DNA of 64,000 nucleotides from Sthenelais limicola (GCA_942159475.1 OW804097.1:114142582-114206581), one strand, 5' to 3'. Counted from the first letter of the stretch, positions 42,932 to 53,869 are shown. The notes: a model not told the origin generated them from the letters alone. Program-made: numbers and translations.

Positions 42932-43290
42932 CTCATATTCCTCTACCGACAATGGGAGTAGAGAGGCATACATTAATAGGCACACTCCCACACTTGAATC
43001 CCATTCCCTTCTGCCTCTAATTGGCCATCATATTTGGTTCAGGCAATTGCTTTCAGAGAGATTTGCATTGGAAACTGCATTGTTGTCTCCAGACATTATC
43101 TTTCACGACAAGCTCGTGTGAAATAGTGCACACTGCCAGGGACAATTGCTGCTCAAATGTCGCAGAGCAAAGAACAGTCAAAGATGGATCTTCCTTGTCA
43201 CAGCGCCATTATGAGACGCGCTTGTTATGTTTTCACTGCATGAAGACGGTATCAGAGTGTATGCATATTGTGCCAGCATCAGGATCAAAT
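42932..43290. other. Unassigned sequence
   Basis: A 109-codon frame (43021-43350) runs on into the A element, has no domain and is not supported as a gene. Confidence 0.45.
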
Positions 43291-43523
43291 TGGTCAGATT
43301 TTCAGGGAATGTACAATTGGCAGCTCTACACATTTAGGAAGTTCCCCTAAATTAGGCTGAACAATGAAGAATACCGGGTATATCTGACTATAGTTGGTAT
43401 CGCATTGATTTAAAGTATCAGTTCGGTTATGTTAAACCGCATTCTGAAGCTGATTTTTGTCATAAATGTGGGTTATTTGAGAGCATTGGTGAAGGCGAAT
43501 TGTACATTCTGAAAATCTGACCC
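43291..43523 (+). mobile_element. Family A2 MITE with AAAT duplication
   Basis: TGGTCAGATTTTCAGGGAAT to CATTCTGAAAATCTGACCC. AAAT at 43287-43290 and 43524-43527. Confidence 0.9.
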
Positions 43524-43720
43524 AAATGTGATCTGTTTCAGGCAATAAGAATTCAGAATAATTTTGAATTCATATGAATTGTCTTAAGGCCAATTTGGCT
43601 CTGAGTTCTTGAATGTGTGGGCCCGGCTTTAGACAATGAAATCAGAGAAACCAAAAATCGGATCATCTGATTCTTCTGTAGGGGAGATTAAGTTAGGTTT
43701 CTTCCCTCTCGCTGACATAT

Positions 43721-43956
43721 GGGTCAGATTTTCAAAAAAATGTACAATTTGCAGCAGTATACATTTAGTAAGTTCTGCTAAACTAGGCTGCAATTTGGTC
43801 AATACTTGGTAAATTCGAGTATATTCGGCATTACATTGATTCTAGCGATCCTTTTGATTAGGTTAAACTGTCTTTTGAACTTTATTTTCGTCTGAAATGT
43901 TGGTTATTTGAGAGGATAGGTTAAGGTGAATTGTACATTTTCTGAAAATCTGACCC
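43721..43956 (+). mobile_element. Family A1 MITE with ATAT duplication
   Basis: Complete. ATAT at 43717-43720 and 43957-43960. Confidence 0.9.
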
Positions 43957-44068
43957 ATATAGCAAGCCTTTACTAAGCCTATGCACACTCCATTACAGAG
44001 GTATAGTAATATGATAGACCACATTAGAGCTTTGTAATGCCTTTTTACCTGAAATACTCAAGTATTTG

Positions 44069-44518
44069 TGATGTGTTTGAGAAAATGAGTCTCACGTAGC
44101 AAAAATTATATTTTTCAAAGTGATTTGTTTACGATATCTATTTGTTGAAATGTTCTGAGTTTTGAAGGGTTTAGTAAGTCATATGAACACATTTATCAAA
44201 TTTTAAGACGATGTAGAGATGAACAACCACTTATAACATCACCAATAAAGAATGTTTTAATTGAATTGAAGTATATCCCTGCATTTCTAAGGTCATCCTA
44301 TAGAGTATATTTAATTACTTTACTGGTTATCTCCCGGCCAGAAATATTGCAAACCTATTTTCAAATATAAATATATCAAACATAGAATATAGAAACACTT
44401 TTCATATGTTCCTAATGTTTTCCATTTTTGGAAGTCTCGATCTCATCTTTTCAAATATAATAATATCTCAGTATCCAATGTTTGCAACTTGTGACTCATT
44501 TTCCTATAACACATCACA
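44069..44518 (-). mobile_element. Family B MITE with internal insertion
   Basis: TGTGATGTGTTTGAGAAAAT to TTTCCTATAACACATCACA. About 450 bp; the extra length is a stretch near 44206-44272 (GATGAACAACCACTTATAAC). Confidence 0.8.
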
Positions 44519-44639
44519 TATGTATAGAGATACACATTGTCATCCAATTCCCAGGGCAGCTATTTCAACTACAGCAGAAATTAACAACTACACCTAGTGA
44601 AAGAGCATCGCTGACACCTCGCCTGACTCCCAGATTACA

Positions 44640-47600
44640 AGTGACATCAGAGAGCACTTCTTATCTCTCTCATTGTGAGTGTTGTCCCTAAACATTGCTT
44701 AGTGAGCCATGTAGGACATAACAGTTCTTATTTCTCTCATTGTGAGTGCCGTCCCATATTCTAAACATTGGTTAGTGAGCCATGTAGGACATAACAGTTC
44801 TTATCTCTCTCATTGTGAGTGCCGTCCCATATTCTAAACATTGGTTAGTGAGCCATGTAGGACATAACAGTTCTTATCCCTCTCATTGTGAGTGTTGTCC
44901 CTAAACATTGCTTAGTGAGCCATGTAGGACATAACAGTTCTTATCTCTCTCATTGTGAGTGTTGTCCCATAGTCTAAACATTGCTTAGTGAGCCATGTAG
45001 GACATAACAGTTCTTATCTCTCTCATTGTGAGTGTTGTCCCATAGTCTAAACATTGCTTAGTGAGCCATGTAGGACATAACAGTTCTTATCTCTCTCATT
45101 GTGAGTGTTGTCCCATAGTCTAAACATTGCTTAGTGAGCCATGTAGGACATAACAGTTCTTATCTCTCTCATTGTGAGTGTTGTCCCATAGTCTAACATT
45201 GCTTAGTGAGCCATGTAGGACATAACAGTTCTTATCTCTCTCATTGTGAGTGTTGTCCCTAAACATTGCTTAGTGAGCCATGTAGGACATAACAGTTCTT
45301 ATCTCTCTCATTGTGAGTGTTGTCCCTAAACATTGCTTAGTGAGCCATGTAGGACATAACAGTTCTTATCTCTCTCATTGTGAGTGTTGTCCCATAGTCT
45401 AAACATTGCTTAGTGAGCCATGTAGGACATAACAGTTCTTATCTCTCTCATTGTGAGTGTTGTCCCTAAACATTGCTTAGTGAGCCATGTAGGACATAAC
45501 AGTTCTTATCTCTCTCATTGTGAGTGTTGTCCCATAGTCTAAACATTGCTTAGTGAGCCATGTAGGACATAACAGTTCTTATCTCTCTCATTGTGAGTGT
45601 TGTCCCATAGTCTAAACATTGCTTAGTGAGCCATGTAGGACATAACAGTTCTTATCTCTCTCATTGTGAGTGTTGTCCCTAAACATTGCTTAGTGAGCCA
45701 TGTAGGACATAACAGTTCTTATCTCTCTCATTGTGAGTGTTGACCCATAGTCTAAACATTGCTTAGTGAGCCATGTAGGACATAACAGTTCTTATCTCTC
45801 TCATTGTGAGTGTTGTCCCTAAACATTGCTTAGTGAGCCATGTAGGACATAACAGTTCTTATCTCTCTCATTGTGAGTGTTGTCCCTAAACATTGCTTAG
45901 TGAGCCATGTAGGACATAACAGTTCTTATCTCTCTCATTGTGAGTGTTGTCCCTAAACATTGCTTGGTGAGCCATGTAGGACATAACAGTTCTTATCTCT
46001 CTCACTGTGAGTGTTGTCCCTAAACATTGCTTAGTGAGCCATGTAGGACATAACAGTTCTTATCTCTCTCATTGTGAGTGTTGTCCCCAGCATAAACATT
46101 GCTTAGTGAGCCATGTAGGACATAACAGTTCTTATCTCTCTCATTGTGAGTGTTGTCCCATAGTCTAAACATTGCTTAGTGAGCCATGTAGGACATAACA
46201 GTTCTTATCTCTCTCATTGTGAGTGTTGTCCCATAGTCTAAACATTGCTTAGTGAGCCATGTAGGACATAACAGTTCTTATCTCTCTCATTGTGAGTGTT
46301 GTCCCATAGTCTAAACATTGCTTAGTGAGCCATGTAGGACATAACAGTTCTTATCTCTCTCATTGTGAGTGTTGTCCCTAAACATTGCTTAGTGAGCCAT
46401 GTAGGACATAACAGTTCTTATCTCTCTCATTGTGAGTGTTGTCCCATAGTCTAAACATTGCTTAGTGAGCCATGTAGGACATAACAGTTCTTATCTCTCT
46501 CACTGTGAGTGTTGTCCCTAAACATTGCTTAGTGAGCCATGTAGGACATAACAGTTCTTATCTCTCTCATTGTGAGTGTTGTCCCATAGTCTAAACTTTG
46601 CTTAGTGAGCCATGTAGGACATAACAGTTCTTATCTCTCTCATTGTGAGTGTTGTCCCCAGCCTAAACATTGCTTAGTGAGCCATGTAGGACATAACAGT
46701 TCTTATCTCTCTCATTGTGAGTGTTGTCCCCAATCTAAACAATGCTTAGTGAGCCATGCAGGACATAACAGTTCTTATCTCTCTCATTGTGAGTATTGTC
46801 CCCAGCATAAACATTGGTTAGTGAGCCATGTAGGACATAACAGTTCTTATCTCTCTCATTGTGAGTGTTGTCCCATAGTCTAAACATTGCTTAGTGAGCC
46901 ATGTAGGACATAATAGTTCTTATCTCTCTCATTGTGAGTTGTCCCAAGCCTAAACATTGCTTAGTGAGCCATGTAGGACATAACAGTTCTTATCTCTCTC
47001 ATTGTGAGTGTTGTCCCATAGTCTAAACATTGCTTAGTGAGCCATGTAGGACATAACAGTTCTTATCTCTCTCATTGTGAGTGTTGTCCCATAGTCTAAA
47101 CATTGCTTAGTGAGCCATGTAGGACATAACAGTTCTTATCTCTCTCATTGTGAGTGTTGTCCCTAAACATTGCTTAGTGAGCCATGTAGGACATAACAGT
47201 TCTTATCTCTCTCATTGTGAGTGTTGTCCCATAGTCTAAACATTGCTTAGTGAGCCATGTAGGACATAACAGTTCTTATCTCTCTCATTGTGAGTGTTGT
47301 CCCATAGTCTAAACATTGCTTAGTGAGCCATGTAGGACATAACAGTTCTTATCTCTCTCATTGTGAGTGTTGTTCCATAGTCTAAACATTGGTTAGTGAG
47401 CCATGTAGGACATAACAGTTCTTATCTCTCTCATTGTGAGTGCCATCCCTAGTCTAAACATTGCTTAGTGAGCCATGTAGGACATAACAGTTCTTATCTC
47501 TCTCATTGTGAGTGTTGTTCCATAGTCTAAACATTGGTTAGTGAGCCATGTAGGACATAACAGTTCTTATCTCTCTCATTGTGAGTGCTGTCTCATAGTC

Positions 47601-47755
47601 TAAACATTGCTTAGTGAGCCATGTAGGACATAACAGTTCTTATCTCTCTCATTGTGAGTGTTGTCCCTAAACATTGCTTAGTGTGCGATGTAGGACATAA
47701 CAGTTCTTATCTCTCTCATTGTTAGTACCGTCCCCAGCCTAAACACTGGTTGGGT
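44640..47755. repeat. 73/67-bp two-length satellite, about 44 units
   Basis: Unit: CATTGCTTAGTGAGCCATGT, AGGACATAACAGTTCTTATC, TCTCTCATTGTGAGTGTTGT, then CCCATAGTCTAAA (long, 73 bp) or CCCTAAA (short, 67 bp, lacking ATAGTC). Rarer 72-bp units end CCCCAGCCTAAA or similar, clustered at 46080 and 46650-46810. Long and short units are interspersed without an obvious fixed order. Edge units are more diverged. A 92-codon frame at 46605 arises only where 72-bp units keep phase. Confidence 0.98.
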
Positions 47756-47965
47756 TCTATATTGACTCCATGATGCTAACCGTTCAATGTTATATATCAA
47801 CAGAGCAATGGAGTAATGAACACATTACTATAATACCTTTTACTCCACGTTGATGTATGGGCGGAAGTAGTGTGGTAATTTGCACCAGTTCCATGTGTGT
47901 GGTATGACTTCTTGTCCCCAGTACACATAGCCATACAACGTAAGCATAGCAACATGGGAGTAAAT
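47756..47965. other. Unassigned sequence
   Basis: No recognised feature. Confidence 0.4.
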
Positions 47966-48108
47966 ATAGAACCTAAATTTGAATGTGGAACTCAGGACAC
48001 TATTACACTGTCCTTGATGTTTTGCCGATTGGCTTGTGGGCCATGAAAAAACAAACATCTCGGACAGTGCAATATTGTCCCTTCTACCACATTCTCATCA
48101 GGTTCTAT
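47966..48108. mobile_element. Family J foldback element
   Basis: Two arms of about 60 bp pair imperfectly: ATAGAACCTAAATTTGAATG with the reverse of CATTCTCATCAGGTTCTAT, and CACTATTACACTGTCC with the reverse of GGACAGTGCAATATTGTCC. The centre is CGATTGGCTTGTGGGCCATG. Only copy seen. Confidence 0.6.
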
Positions 48109-48297
48109 CTATGTACCACACACCCTCCAATACACCATACAATAATTGAAATTAAAATTCCTATGTTCAGACTGAAAGCTCACTCAACTCCATTCTTCTT
48201 TATTTCTGTCAAATAAAAGAAATATTCATTTCTATTTCATCCCCAATCCCTGCATTGTGGCTGTTCTCAGCTTCATCTTACAAATCAGGCTTTTTAT
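48109..48297. other. Unassigned sequence
   Basis: No recognised feature. Confidence 0.4.
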
Positions 48298-48523
48298 GAG
48301 TCAGATTTTCAGAAAATGTACAATTCACCTTAACCAATTCTCTGTAATAACACACATTTCTGACGAACATAAAGTTCAAAATAGAGTTCAACCTAACCAA
48401 ACAGATTGCCAGAATCAAGAATATCCTCAGATTTACCTAGTATTGACCAAATTGCAGCCTAATTTTATAGAATTTACTAAATGTGTACAGCTGCCAATTG
48501 TACATTTTCTGAAAATCTGACTC
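48298..48523 (-). mobile_element. Family A1 MITE
   Basis: GAGTCAGATTTTCAGAAAAT to TTCTGAAAATCTGACTC. Confidence 0.87.
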
Positions 48524-48774
48524 ACATACCCATCCACATCCCCGCCATTTACCAGCGAACACAGCCAAAGCAGTTCGCAGCAATTCTAACACATTAGGAT
48601 TTTTCAGTTAGAATTTCCTATTACCGTCATCAGTGCTCGGATTGATTTCCTACAAATACTGCCAGAAACAATGCATTGAAATTGGCTTTGTAAACTCATC
48701 GAGCAATTCAAATTCTAACAACAATTTTTCCCTTGGTACAACAATGCATCATCATTATGGTTGTTTTATCAATT
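48524..48774. other. Unassigned sequence
   Basis: No recognised feature. Confidence 0.4.
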
Positions 48775-49196
48775 GTGATGCGTTACAGGAAAATGACTAG
48801 CCGGGAAGTTGATATTTTTTAAAGTGATTTATCCCCAAGAACCTTAGCTCAAAGGTCAGATCGTCAGAAAATGTACAATTGGCAGCTCTACCCATTTAGA
48901 TTTAGGAAATTCTGCTAAATTAGGCTGAAAAAGGATGAATACCGGGTATATCTGTGTATGTCTGGTATTGCCTTGATTTAAATTATCAGTTCTGTTACAT
49001 TAAACTGCATTTTGATGCTAAATCTTTTCTTAAATGTGGGTTATTTAAGAGGATTGGTGAAGGCGAATGTTACATTTTCTGACGATCTGACCCTCAGAAT
49101 GTTTTCATTTTTGGAGTGCTTTGGGCTGCTACTAGAATGTACCAAATTCCTAGACTGTATATGGAAAACATCTAGACATCCTTTCAATCAGTCATT
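48775..49196 (-). mobile_element. Family B MITE, 3' truncated, split by family A
   Basis: Left piece GTGATGCGTTACAGGAAAAT to CCTTAGCTCAA; right piece CAGAATGTTTTCATTTTTGG to ATGTACCAAATTCCTAGACT. The A2 copy at 48853-49093 separates them. Confidence 0.75.
48853..49093 (+). mobile_element. Family A2 MITE nested in family B
   Basis: AGGTCAGATCGTCAGAAAAT to TTCTGACGATCTGACCC. Flanks TCAA and TCAG agree at three of four bases. Confidence 0.85.
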
Positions 49197-49428
49197 TATC
49201 AGATCGTCAGAAAATGTACAATTCGCATTCATCAATCCCCTCAAATAATCCAAATTAAAGACAAAATTGAGGTTCAAAATACAGTTTAACATAACAGAAC
49301 AGATGTTAAATCAACACAATACTAAATATATTACGATATTCCCGTATTCATTATTCATTTTTTCTAATTTAGCAGGATTTCATAAATGTGTAAACCTGTC
49401 AACTGTACATTTTCTGACGATTTCAGCC
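49197..49428 (-). mobile_element. Family A MITE
   Basis: ATCAGATCGTCAGAAAATGT to TTCTGACGATTTCAGCC. Confidence 0.8.
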
Positions 49429-49436
49429 ATGTATAT

Positions 49437-49880
49437 GTGAATTGTTGTAGGAAAAGTCGCAAATCGCAGAATTTATAATTTTCAAAGTGTTTTTTTCCAC
49501 GATCACTTTGTAGGAATGTTTTTGTTTTGTTTTTGAAAAGGTCTTTGTAGGAATGTTACTACTTTGTGTACGCTTATCGCTTCTATTATCAACGTGAACA
49601 TATGAATTATGTACCAAATGTCATGATTGTGTATTGAATATAGCAATGCTTATCTGACGTCACCCTAATGAGTATATTTAATTACTTTACTATAGTGACT
49701 GACAATCAAGCAATATGGTTAATTACTTTTTTATGCATAAACAACAGAAAAAAATACTTATGAGATGTTCTAATGTTTACTACCATTGGATTCTACCTGA
49801 TCTCATCTTTTCAAATATGATGATATCTCAAAATCCTTTTTTCGCAACTTGTGATTCATTTTCTTGTAATTGTGTGTAAT
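49437..49880 (-). mobile_element. Family B MITE, complete but diverged
   Basis: GTGAATTGTTGTAGGAAAAG, GTACCAAATGTCATGATTGT, TTGGATTCTACCTGATCTCA, ATGATATCTCAAAATCC, GCAACTTGTGATTCATTTTC. Confidence 0.75.
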
Positions 49881-50079
49881 TCATCCCATATTATACCCAA
49901 ACATAGCGATAAGACATTAGGGTTGCACTGGTACAGGACACAACTTGTTTGCCACGATACCTCATAACTTAGCACCTGTTCTTTTAATGATGTACCCTAG
50001 GCTAGGCGGATATGGCTAGTTGGTTCCGTCACAGCAGGGTTGCCTATATCCTTCCCTTGCCTGGGTAACGATGGGCAAA
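49881..50079. other. Unassigned sequence
   Basis: No recognised feature. Confidence 0.4.
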
Positions 50080-50260
50080 GAGTGAGTGAGATTGGTTGCG
50101 TTATGCTCTTATCAACACATTTAATATGGTTATATCAAGGGCGGGAGAGCTGAGAGGGTGGCAGTTTAAAGTCTTACCCAGGAAATAGAGATAGAGAAGA
50201 AGGGAGAGAGAGAGAGAGAGAAAAGAGACAGAAGGGCATTTTACGGTCATACCCAGGACC
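50080..50260 (-). mobile_element. Family C SINE-like retroposon
   Basis: Antisense copy with (GTGA)n tail at left and ATACCCAGGACC head at right. Followed within 6 bp by a second copy. Confidence 0.85.
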
Positions 50261-50265
50261 GCTTT

Positions 50266-50404
50266 GTGAGTGAGTGAGATTGGTTGCTTTACGCCCTTAT
50301 CAACACATTTAATATGGTTATATCAAGGGCGGGAGAGCTGAAAGGGAGGCAGTTTATGATCATACCCAGGAAATTGACATAGAGAAGTAGGGAGAGAGAG
50401 ACAG
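50266..50404 (-). mobile_element. Family C SINE-like retroposon, 5' truncated
   Basis: Tail and body as in the neighbour; breaks off in GACAGAGAAAAAACTG, so the 5' module is missing. Confidence 0.82.
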
Positions 50405-50407
50405 AGA

Positions 50408-50577
50408 AAAAACTGTAAAATGGTCAATACTATGTATATCCGGATATATTTGATATTGACTTGGTTCAAACAATCTGTTTGGTTATGTTGAACTATATTT
50501 TGAAACTGATTTGTATCTTAATTATGGGTTATTTGAGAAGATTGGTGAAGGTGAATTGTACATTTTCTGCCAATTTC
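50408..50577 (+). mobile_element. Family A 3' part
   Basis: AAAATGGTCAATACTATGTA to GTGAATTGTACATTTTCTGC and AATTTCACC. Confidence 0.75.
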
Positions 50578-50855
50578 ACCAACATATACCTTGTTATGAC
50601 AGATACAAATAAATCATAACAATTAGACCTGTGCATGTCAAAGTGGGTTCAGGTCTTTAGAAAAAGTAGACGAAGATGGTAAAACCACATAGAGACATAA
50701 TGTAAAGGAGCAACTCGAGTGAGTAGAGAAAAGCAGGTCAGGAGTGAAATGAGATGAGTGAGATGAGGTGCTCGCGTGATGCATGCATGTTGTGTACACA
50801 TATGTGTACATACATCAGGTTTCTTTCCTTTATTATCGCCAACTTACTCAGGGGT
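50578..50855. other. Unassigned sequence
   Basis: No recognised feature; contains a few GAGTGAGATGAG phrases. Confidence 0.4.
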
Positions 50856-50856
50856 T

Positions 50857-50977
50857 TAGGGCATTCATTGGGGCTGAGGGCATTCATTAATGTTGGTTTG
50901 TATTGTGTGGGTTTAGGGGTAAGATGATGTTACACATGCGATATGAAGATGCGATGCGACGCCTACATCATATATAT
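50857..50977. repeat. Triplicated segment, copy 1 (no SINE)
   Basis: GGGCATTCATTGGGGCTGAG, TTGGTTTGTATTGTGTGGGT, AAGATGATGTTACACATGCG, GATGCGATGCGACGCCTACA. Copies 2 and 3 at 51483-51795 and 52536-53135 carry family C inside ATTCATTGGG; here that site is intact. Confidence 0.88.
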
Positions 50978-51352
50978 GGTCAGATTTTCAGAACATGCAC
51001 AATTCGTCTTCATCAATCCTCTCAAATAAATCACATTTAAGACGAAAAAGAGCATCAAAATGCAGTTTAACATTACAGAACTGATATCCTAAATCAAGGC
51101 AATACCAAATATACACACATATACTGCAAACGTATTAATGTTCGCGCAGTATTTATTTTCGCTATTTTTGCGCACCCACGTTTGTGCATGAAAATAAATC
51201 CTGCGTGAAAGGTATAATTATTGCATAAACAACGTGTGAGACTTCCTTGCTGCGTGAATTTAAATCTGCGCAAAAAGTGTTAAAGTACTTAGTGCGCGAA
51301 AATGTATCTGCGCGAAAATAAATACGTTTACAGTGGGGTATTCATTTTCCAT
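50977..51352 (-). mobile_element. Family A2 MITE carrying element G, 3' truncated
   Basis: TGGTCAGATTTTCAGAACAT to CAATACCAAATATACACACA, then element G, then TATTCATTTTCC; the rest is lost at the next A-related unit. Confidence 0.75.
51123..51334. mobile_element. Element G nested in family A
   Basis: 212 bp with 27-bp inverted ends: ACTGCAAACGTATTAATGTT plus CGCGCAG, against the reverse of GCGCGAAAATAAATACGTTT plus ACAGT (three differences). The interior is rich in CGCGAAAATAAAT-like words. Only copy seen; similar ends are, from memory, common in invertebrate genomes. Confidence 0.75.
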
Positions 51353-51354
51353 AT

Positions 51355-51473
51355 GGGTGAATTCGTCCAACAATGTACAATTTTCCTTCACCAATCCTTT
51401 CAAATAGACCAAATTTGAGGCGGAAAGGAGGTTCAAAATACAGTTCAGTTACGAATCTAGTGGCGAACCCACC
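51355..51473 (-). mobile_element. Short family A derivative (119 bp)
   Basis: GGGTGAATTCGTCCAACAAT, A outer region to AAAATACAGTTCAG, then TTACGAATCTAGTGGCGAAC and CCACCC. The short new right end mirrors GGGTGAATTCG imperfectly. A near-identical unit is at 52412, duplicated with the surrounding segment. Confidence 0.7.
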
Positions 51474-51482
51474 CATAGGTTA

Positions 51483-51795
51483 ATGGCATTCATTGGGTGA
51501 GTGAGTGAGTGAGATTGGTTGCTTTACGCCCTTATCAACACATTGAAGGTTATATCAAGGGCGGGAGAGCTGAGAGGGATTGAGTTTATGGCCATACCCA
51601 GGAAATAGAGATAGAGGAGAAGGGAGAGAGAGACAGAGAAAAGAGACAGAAAGGCACTTTATGATTATACCCAGGACCCAGGATTCATTGGGGCTGAGAG
51701 CGTTCATTAGCGTTGGTTTGTATTGTGTGGGTGTAGGGGTAAGATGATGTTACACATGCGATGTGAAGATGCGATGCGACGCCTACAACATATAT
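51483..51795. repeat. Triplicated segment, copy 2 (with SINE)
   Basis: TAATGGCATTCATTGGG, the family C insertion, then ATTCATTGGGGCTGAGAGCG to GATGCGATGCGACGCCTACA. Confidence 0.88.
51498..51682 (-). mobile_element. Family C SINE-like retroposon with ATTCATTGGG duplication
   Basis: ATTCATTGGG (10 bp) at 51488-51497 and 51683-51692. Body lacks a few bases of ATTTAATATGG. The empty site in copy 1 of the segment confirms the boundaries. Confidence 0.9.
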
Positions 51796-52030
51796 TGGTC
51801 AGATTTTCAGATAATGTACAATTGGCAGCTGTACACATTTAGTAAATTCTGCTAAATTAGACTGAAATTTGGTCAACACTAGGTAAATTCCAGTATATTC
51901 AGCATTGCATTGATTCTAGCAATCTCTTTGGTTAGGTTGAACTGTATTTTGAACTTTATTTTCGTCTGAAATTTGGGTTATTTGAGAGGATTGGTGAAAG
52001 TAAATTGTACATTTTCTGGCGACTGTACCC
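51796..52030 (+). mobile_element. Family A1 MITE with ATAT duplication
   Basis: TGGTCAGATTTTCAGATAAT to TTCTGGCGACTGTACCC, ATAT at 51792-51795 and 52031-52034. Mixed end types. Confidence 0.9.
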
Positions 52031-52037
52031 ATATATG

Positions 52038-52100
52038 TGCAAAGTCATCAGAATATGTACACTTGGCGGTTCTAGACATTGAGTAAATTCTGCTAAGTTG
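52038..52100 (+). mobile_element. Family A 5' fragment
   Basis: AAGTCATCAGAATATGTACA, GGCGGTTCTAGACATTGAGT, TTCTGCTAAGTTG. Confidence 0.65.
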
Positions 52101-52321
52101 TACTTATTTGCCTTTGTTATCTTCTATACCAAATGGTCACACGGTACGTATGTGGTTAACCTTGGTGCAATAGTTTCTAATTGTTTAGAACTACGGTAGT
52201 TGTGCATCATCTTTCTCACTTTTGATCCTCCTCTTGTACCTTTGTCACTTTTTGTAACACTGGGACCATTTGAAAACCCAGGGTATACCTAGGAAATGAT
52301 ATCCCAGTTGAAAGAAAATCT
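52101..52321. other. Unassigned sequence
   Basis: No recognised feature. Confidence 0.4.
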
Positions 52322-52402
52322 TCAAAAATATATTTGCTATTGCCTTGATTAAAAGTAACTTTTTGGTCATGTTGAACTTTACTTTAAACCTCATTTTCCC
52401 TA
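52322..52402 (+). mobile_element. Family A middle fragment
   Basis: TTTGCTATTGCCTTGATTAA, TTGGTCATGTTGAACTTTAC. Confidence 0.55.
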
Positions 52403-52411
52403 CATTGTTTG

Positions 52412-52531
52412 GGTGAATTTGTCCGACCATGTACAATTTCTCTTCACCAATCCTTTCAAATAGGCCAAATTCGAGGCGGAAAGGAGGTTCAAAATACAGT
52501 TCAGTTACGAATCTAGTGGCGAACCCACCCA
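52412..52531 (-). mobile_element. Short family A derivative, second copy
   Basis: GGGTGAATTTGTCCGACCAT to AGTGGCGAACCCACCC; the twin of 51355-51473. Confidence 0.7.
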
Positions 52532-52535
52532 TGGG

Positions 52536-53135
52536 TTAAGGGCATTCATTGGGTGAGTGAGTGAGTGAGTGAGTGAGTGAGTGAGATTGGTTGCTTTACG
52601 CCCTTATCAACACGTTTAATATGATTATATCAAGGGTGGGAGAGCTGAGAGGGAGTGAGTGAGTGAGTGCGATTGGTTGCTTAACGCCCTTATCAACACA
52701 TTTAATATGGTTATATCAAGGGCGGGAGAGCTGAGAGTGAGTGAGTGAGTGAGTTGGCGGGAGAGCTGAGAGGGAGTGAGTGAGTGAGATTGGTTGCTTT
52801 ACGCCCTTATCAACACATTTAATATGGTTATACCAAGGGCGGGAGGGCTGAGAGGGAGGCAGTTTATAATCATAACCAGGAAATAGAGATAGAGAAGAAG
52901 GGAGAGAGAGACAGAGAAAAGAGACAGAAAGGCACTTTATAGTCATACCCAGGAAATAGGGACAGAGAAGGAGGGAGAGAGAGACAGAGAAAAGAGACAG
53001 AAAGGCACTTTATGGTCATACCCAGGACCCAGGATTCATTGGGGATGAGGGCGTTCATAAGCGTTGGTTTGTATCGTGTGGGTGTATAGGGGTAAGATGA
53101 TGTTCCACATGCGATGTGAAGATAACGCTTACACA
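52536..53135. repeat. Triplicated segment, copy 3 (with expanded SINE)
   Basis: TAAGGGCATTCATTGGG, expanded family C, then ATTCATTGGGGATGAGGGCG to ATGCGATGTGAAGATAACGC. Confidence 0.88.
52554..53033 (-). mobile_element. Family C multimer, four tails and two bodies
   Basis: ATTCATTGGG at 52544-52553 and 53034-53043. Inside are four (GTGA)n runs; three are followed by GATTGGTTGCTTWACGCCC and one by a stub (TTGGCGGGAGAGCT). The GGAAATAGRGAYAGAGAAG module is doubled at the head. It has the same insertion site as copy 2, so this is one old insertion that later expanded by unequal exchange in its (GTGA) runs. Confidence 0.85.
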
Positions 53136-53146
53136 TATTTGTGATT

Positions 53147-53494
53147 TGTTTTAGGGAAATGAGTCACAAGTCGCAAAATTGATATTTCTCAGAATGATTT
53201 ATTCACAAGATCCTTTCGCTGGAATGTTTTCATTTGTGCGGTGTATATTTTCGGACGTCGTTTAAATATAAATGTACCTAATTTAAGGACAGTTCATCAG
53301 TTATATCCTTGCGTTTCTAATATCATCATATTATATATTCAGCTGCTTTACTACTAATCGTCCACCCAGAAATATTACAAACTTTTCTTCAAAAAAAACA
53401 ACTATCAAACTTAAAATTTAGAAGTACTTATTAAATGCCCTAATGTTTACAATAATTGGAATCCCCTTGATCTCATATTTTCAAATATGAAATT
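53147..53494 (-). mobile_element. Family B MITE, 3' end lost
   Basis: GTGATTTGTTTTAGGGAAAT to TTGGAATCCCCTTGATCTCA and TTTCAAATATGA. Confidence 0.78.
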
Positions 53495-53869
53495 AGTAAT
53501 CAGAAGTAGCTGGTGTCTTGGAAAGAACAGGAATACCATGGAGAGACGCCCTACAAGTAATATTGAAGCTATTAAAGATGCATGTTCAGCTATCATCAAT
53601 GAACACTCTTACTCATTGAAGTTGTCAATACTGCTGTTATTTGGTTTTAATTTAATCTGAACATGGTAGTTGCAGTTATTTAGGCTTTCCTTCATTTCCT
53701 GACACACATACTATTACACAAAGTGGCCCTCTTGTATGAGGGAGAGCTATAGTGTTGTTGAGTGAGTTGATGAGCCTAAATGAGCAGTAGAAGCAGCTCA
53801 CTATTGATGTAGATATTAGTGCTAGACCATGGGGACATTAGTGTGTAGTGCTCCCCCCGTCACGCTAAC
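53495..53869. other. Unassigned sequence
   Basis: No recognised feature. Confidence 0.4.

Noticed and set aside
43021..43350. 109-codon frame
   Set aside because: Runs into a family A transposon end; no recognisable domain.
46605..46883. 92-codon frame with a repeated VSHVGHNSSYLSHCECCP peptide
   Set aside because: It is open only across a few 72-bp satellite units; the 73- and 67-bp neighbours break the phase, and nothing shows selection on the peptide.
44640..47755. CRISPR-like array
   Set aside because: The whole unit is repeated; there are no unique spacers between repeats, and the setting is eukaryotic.
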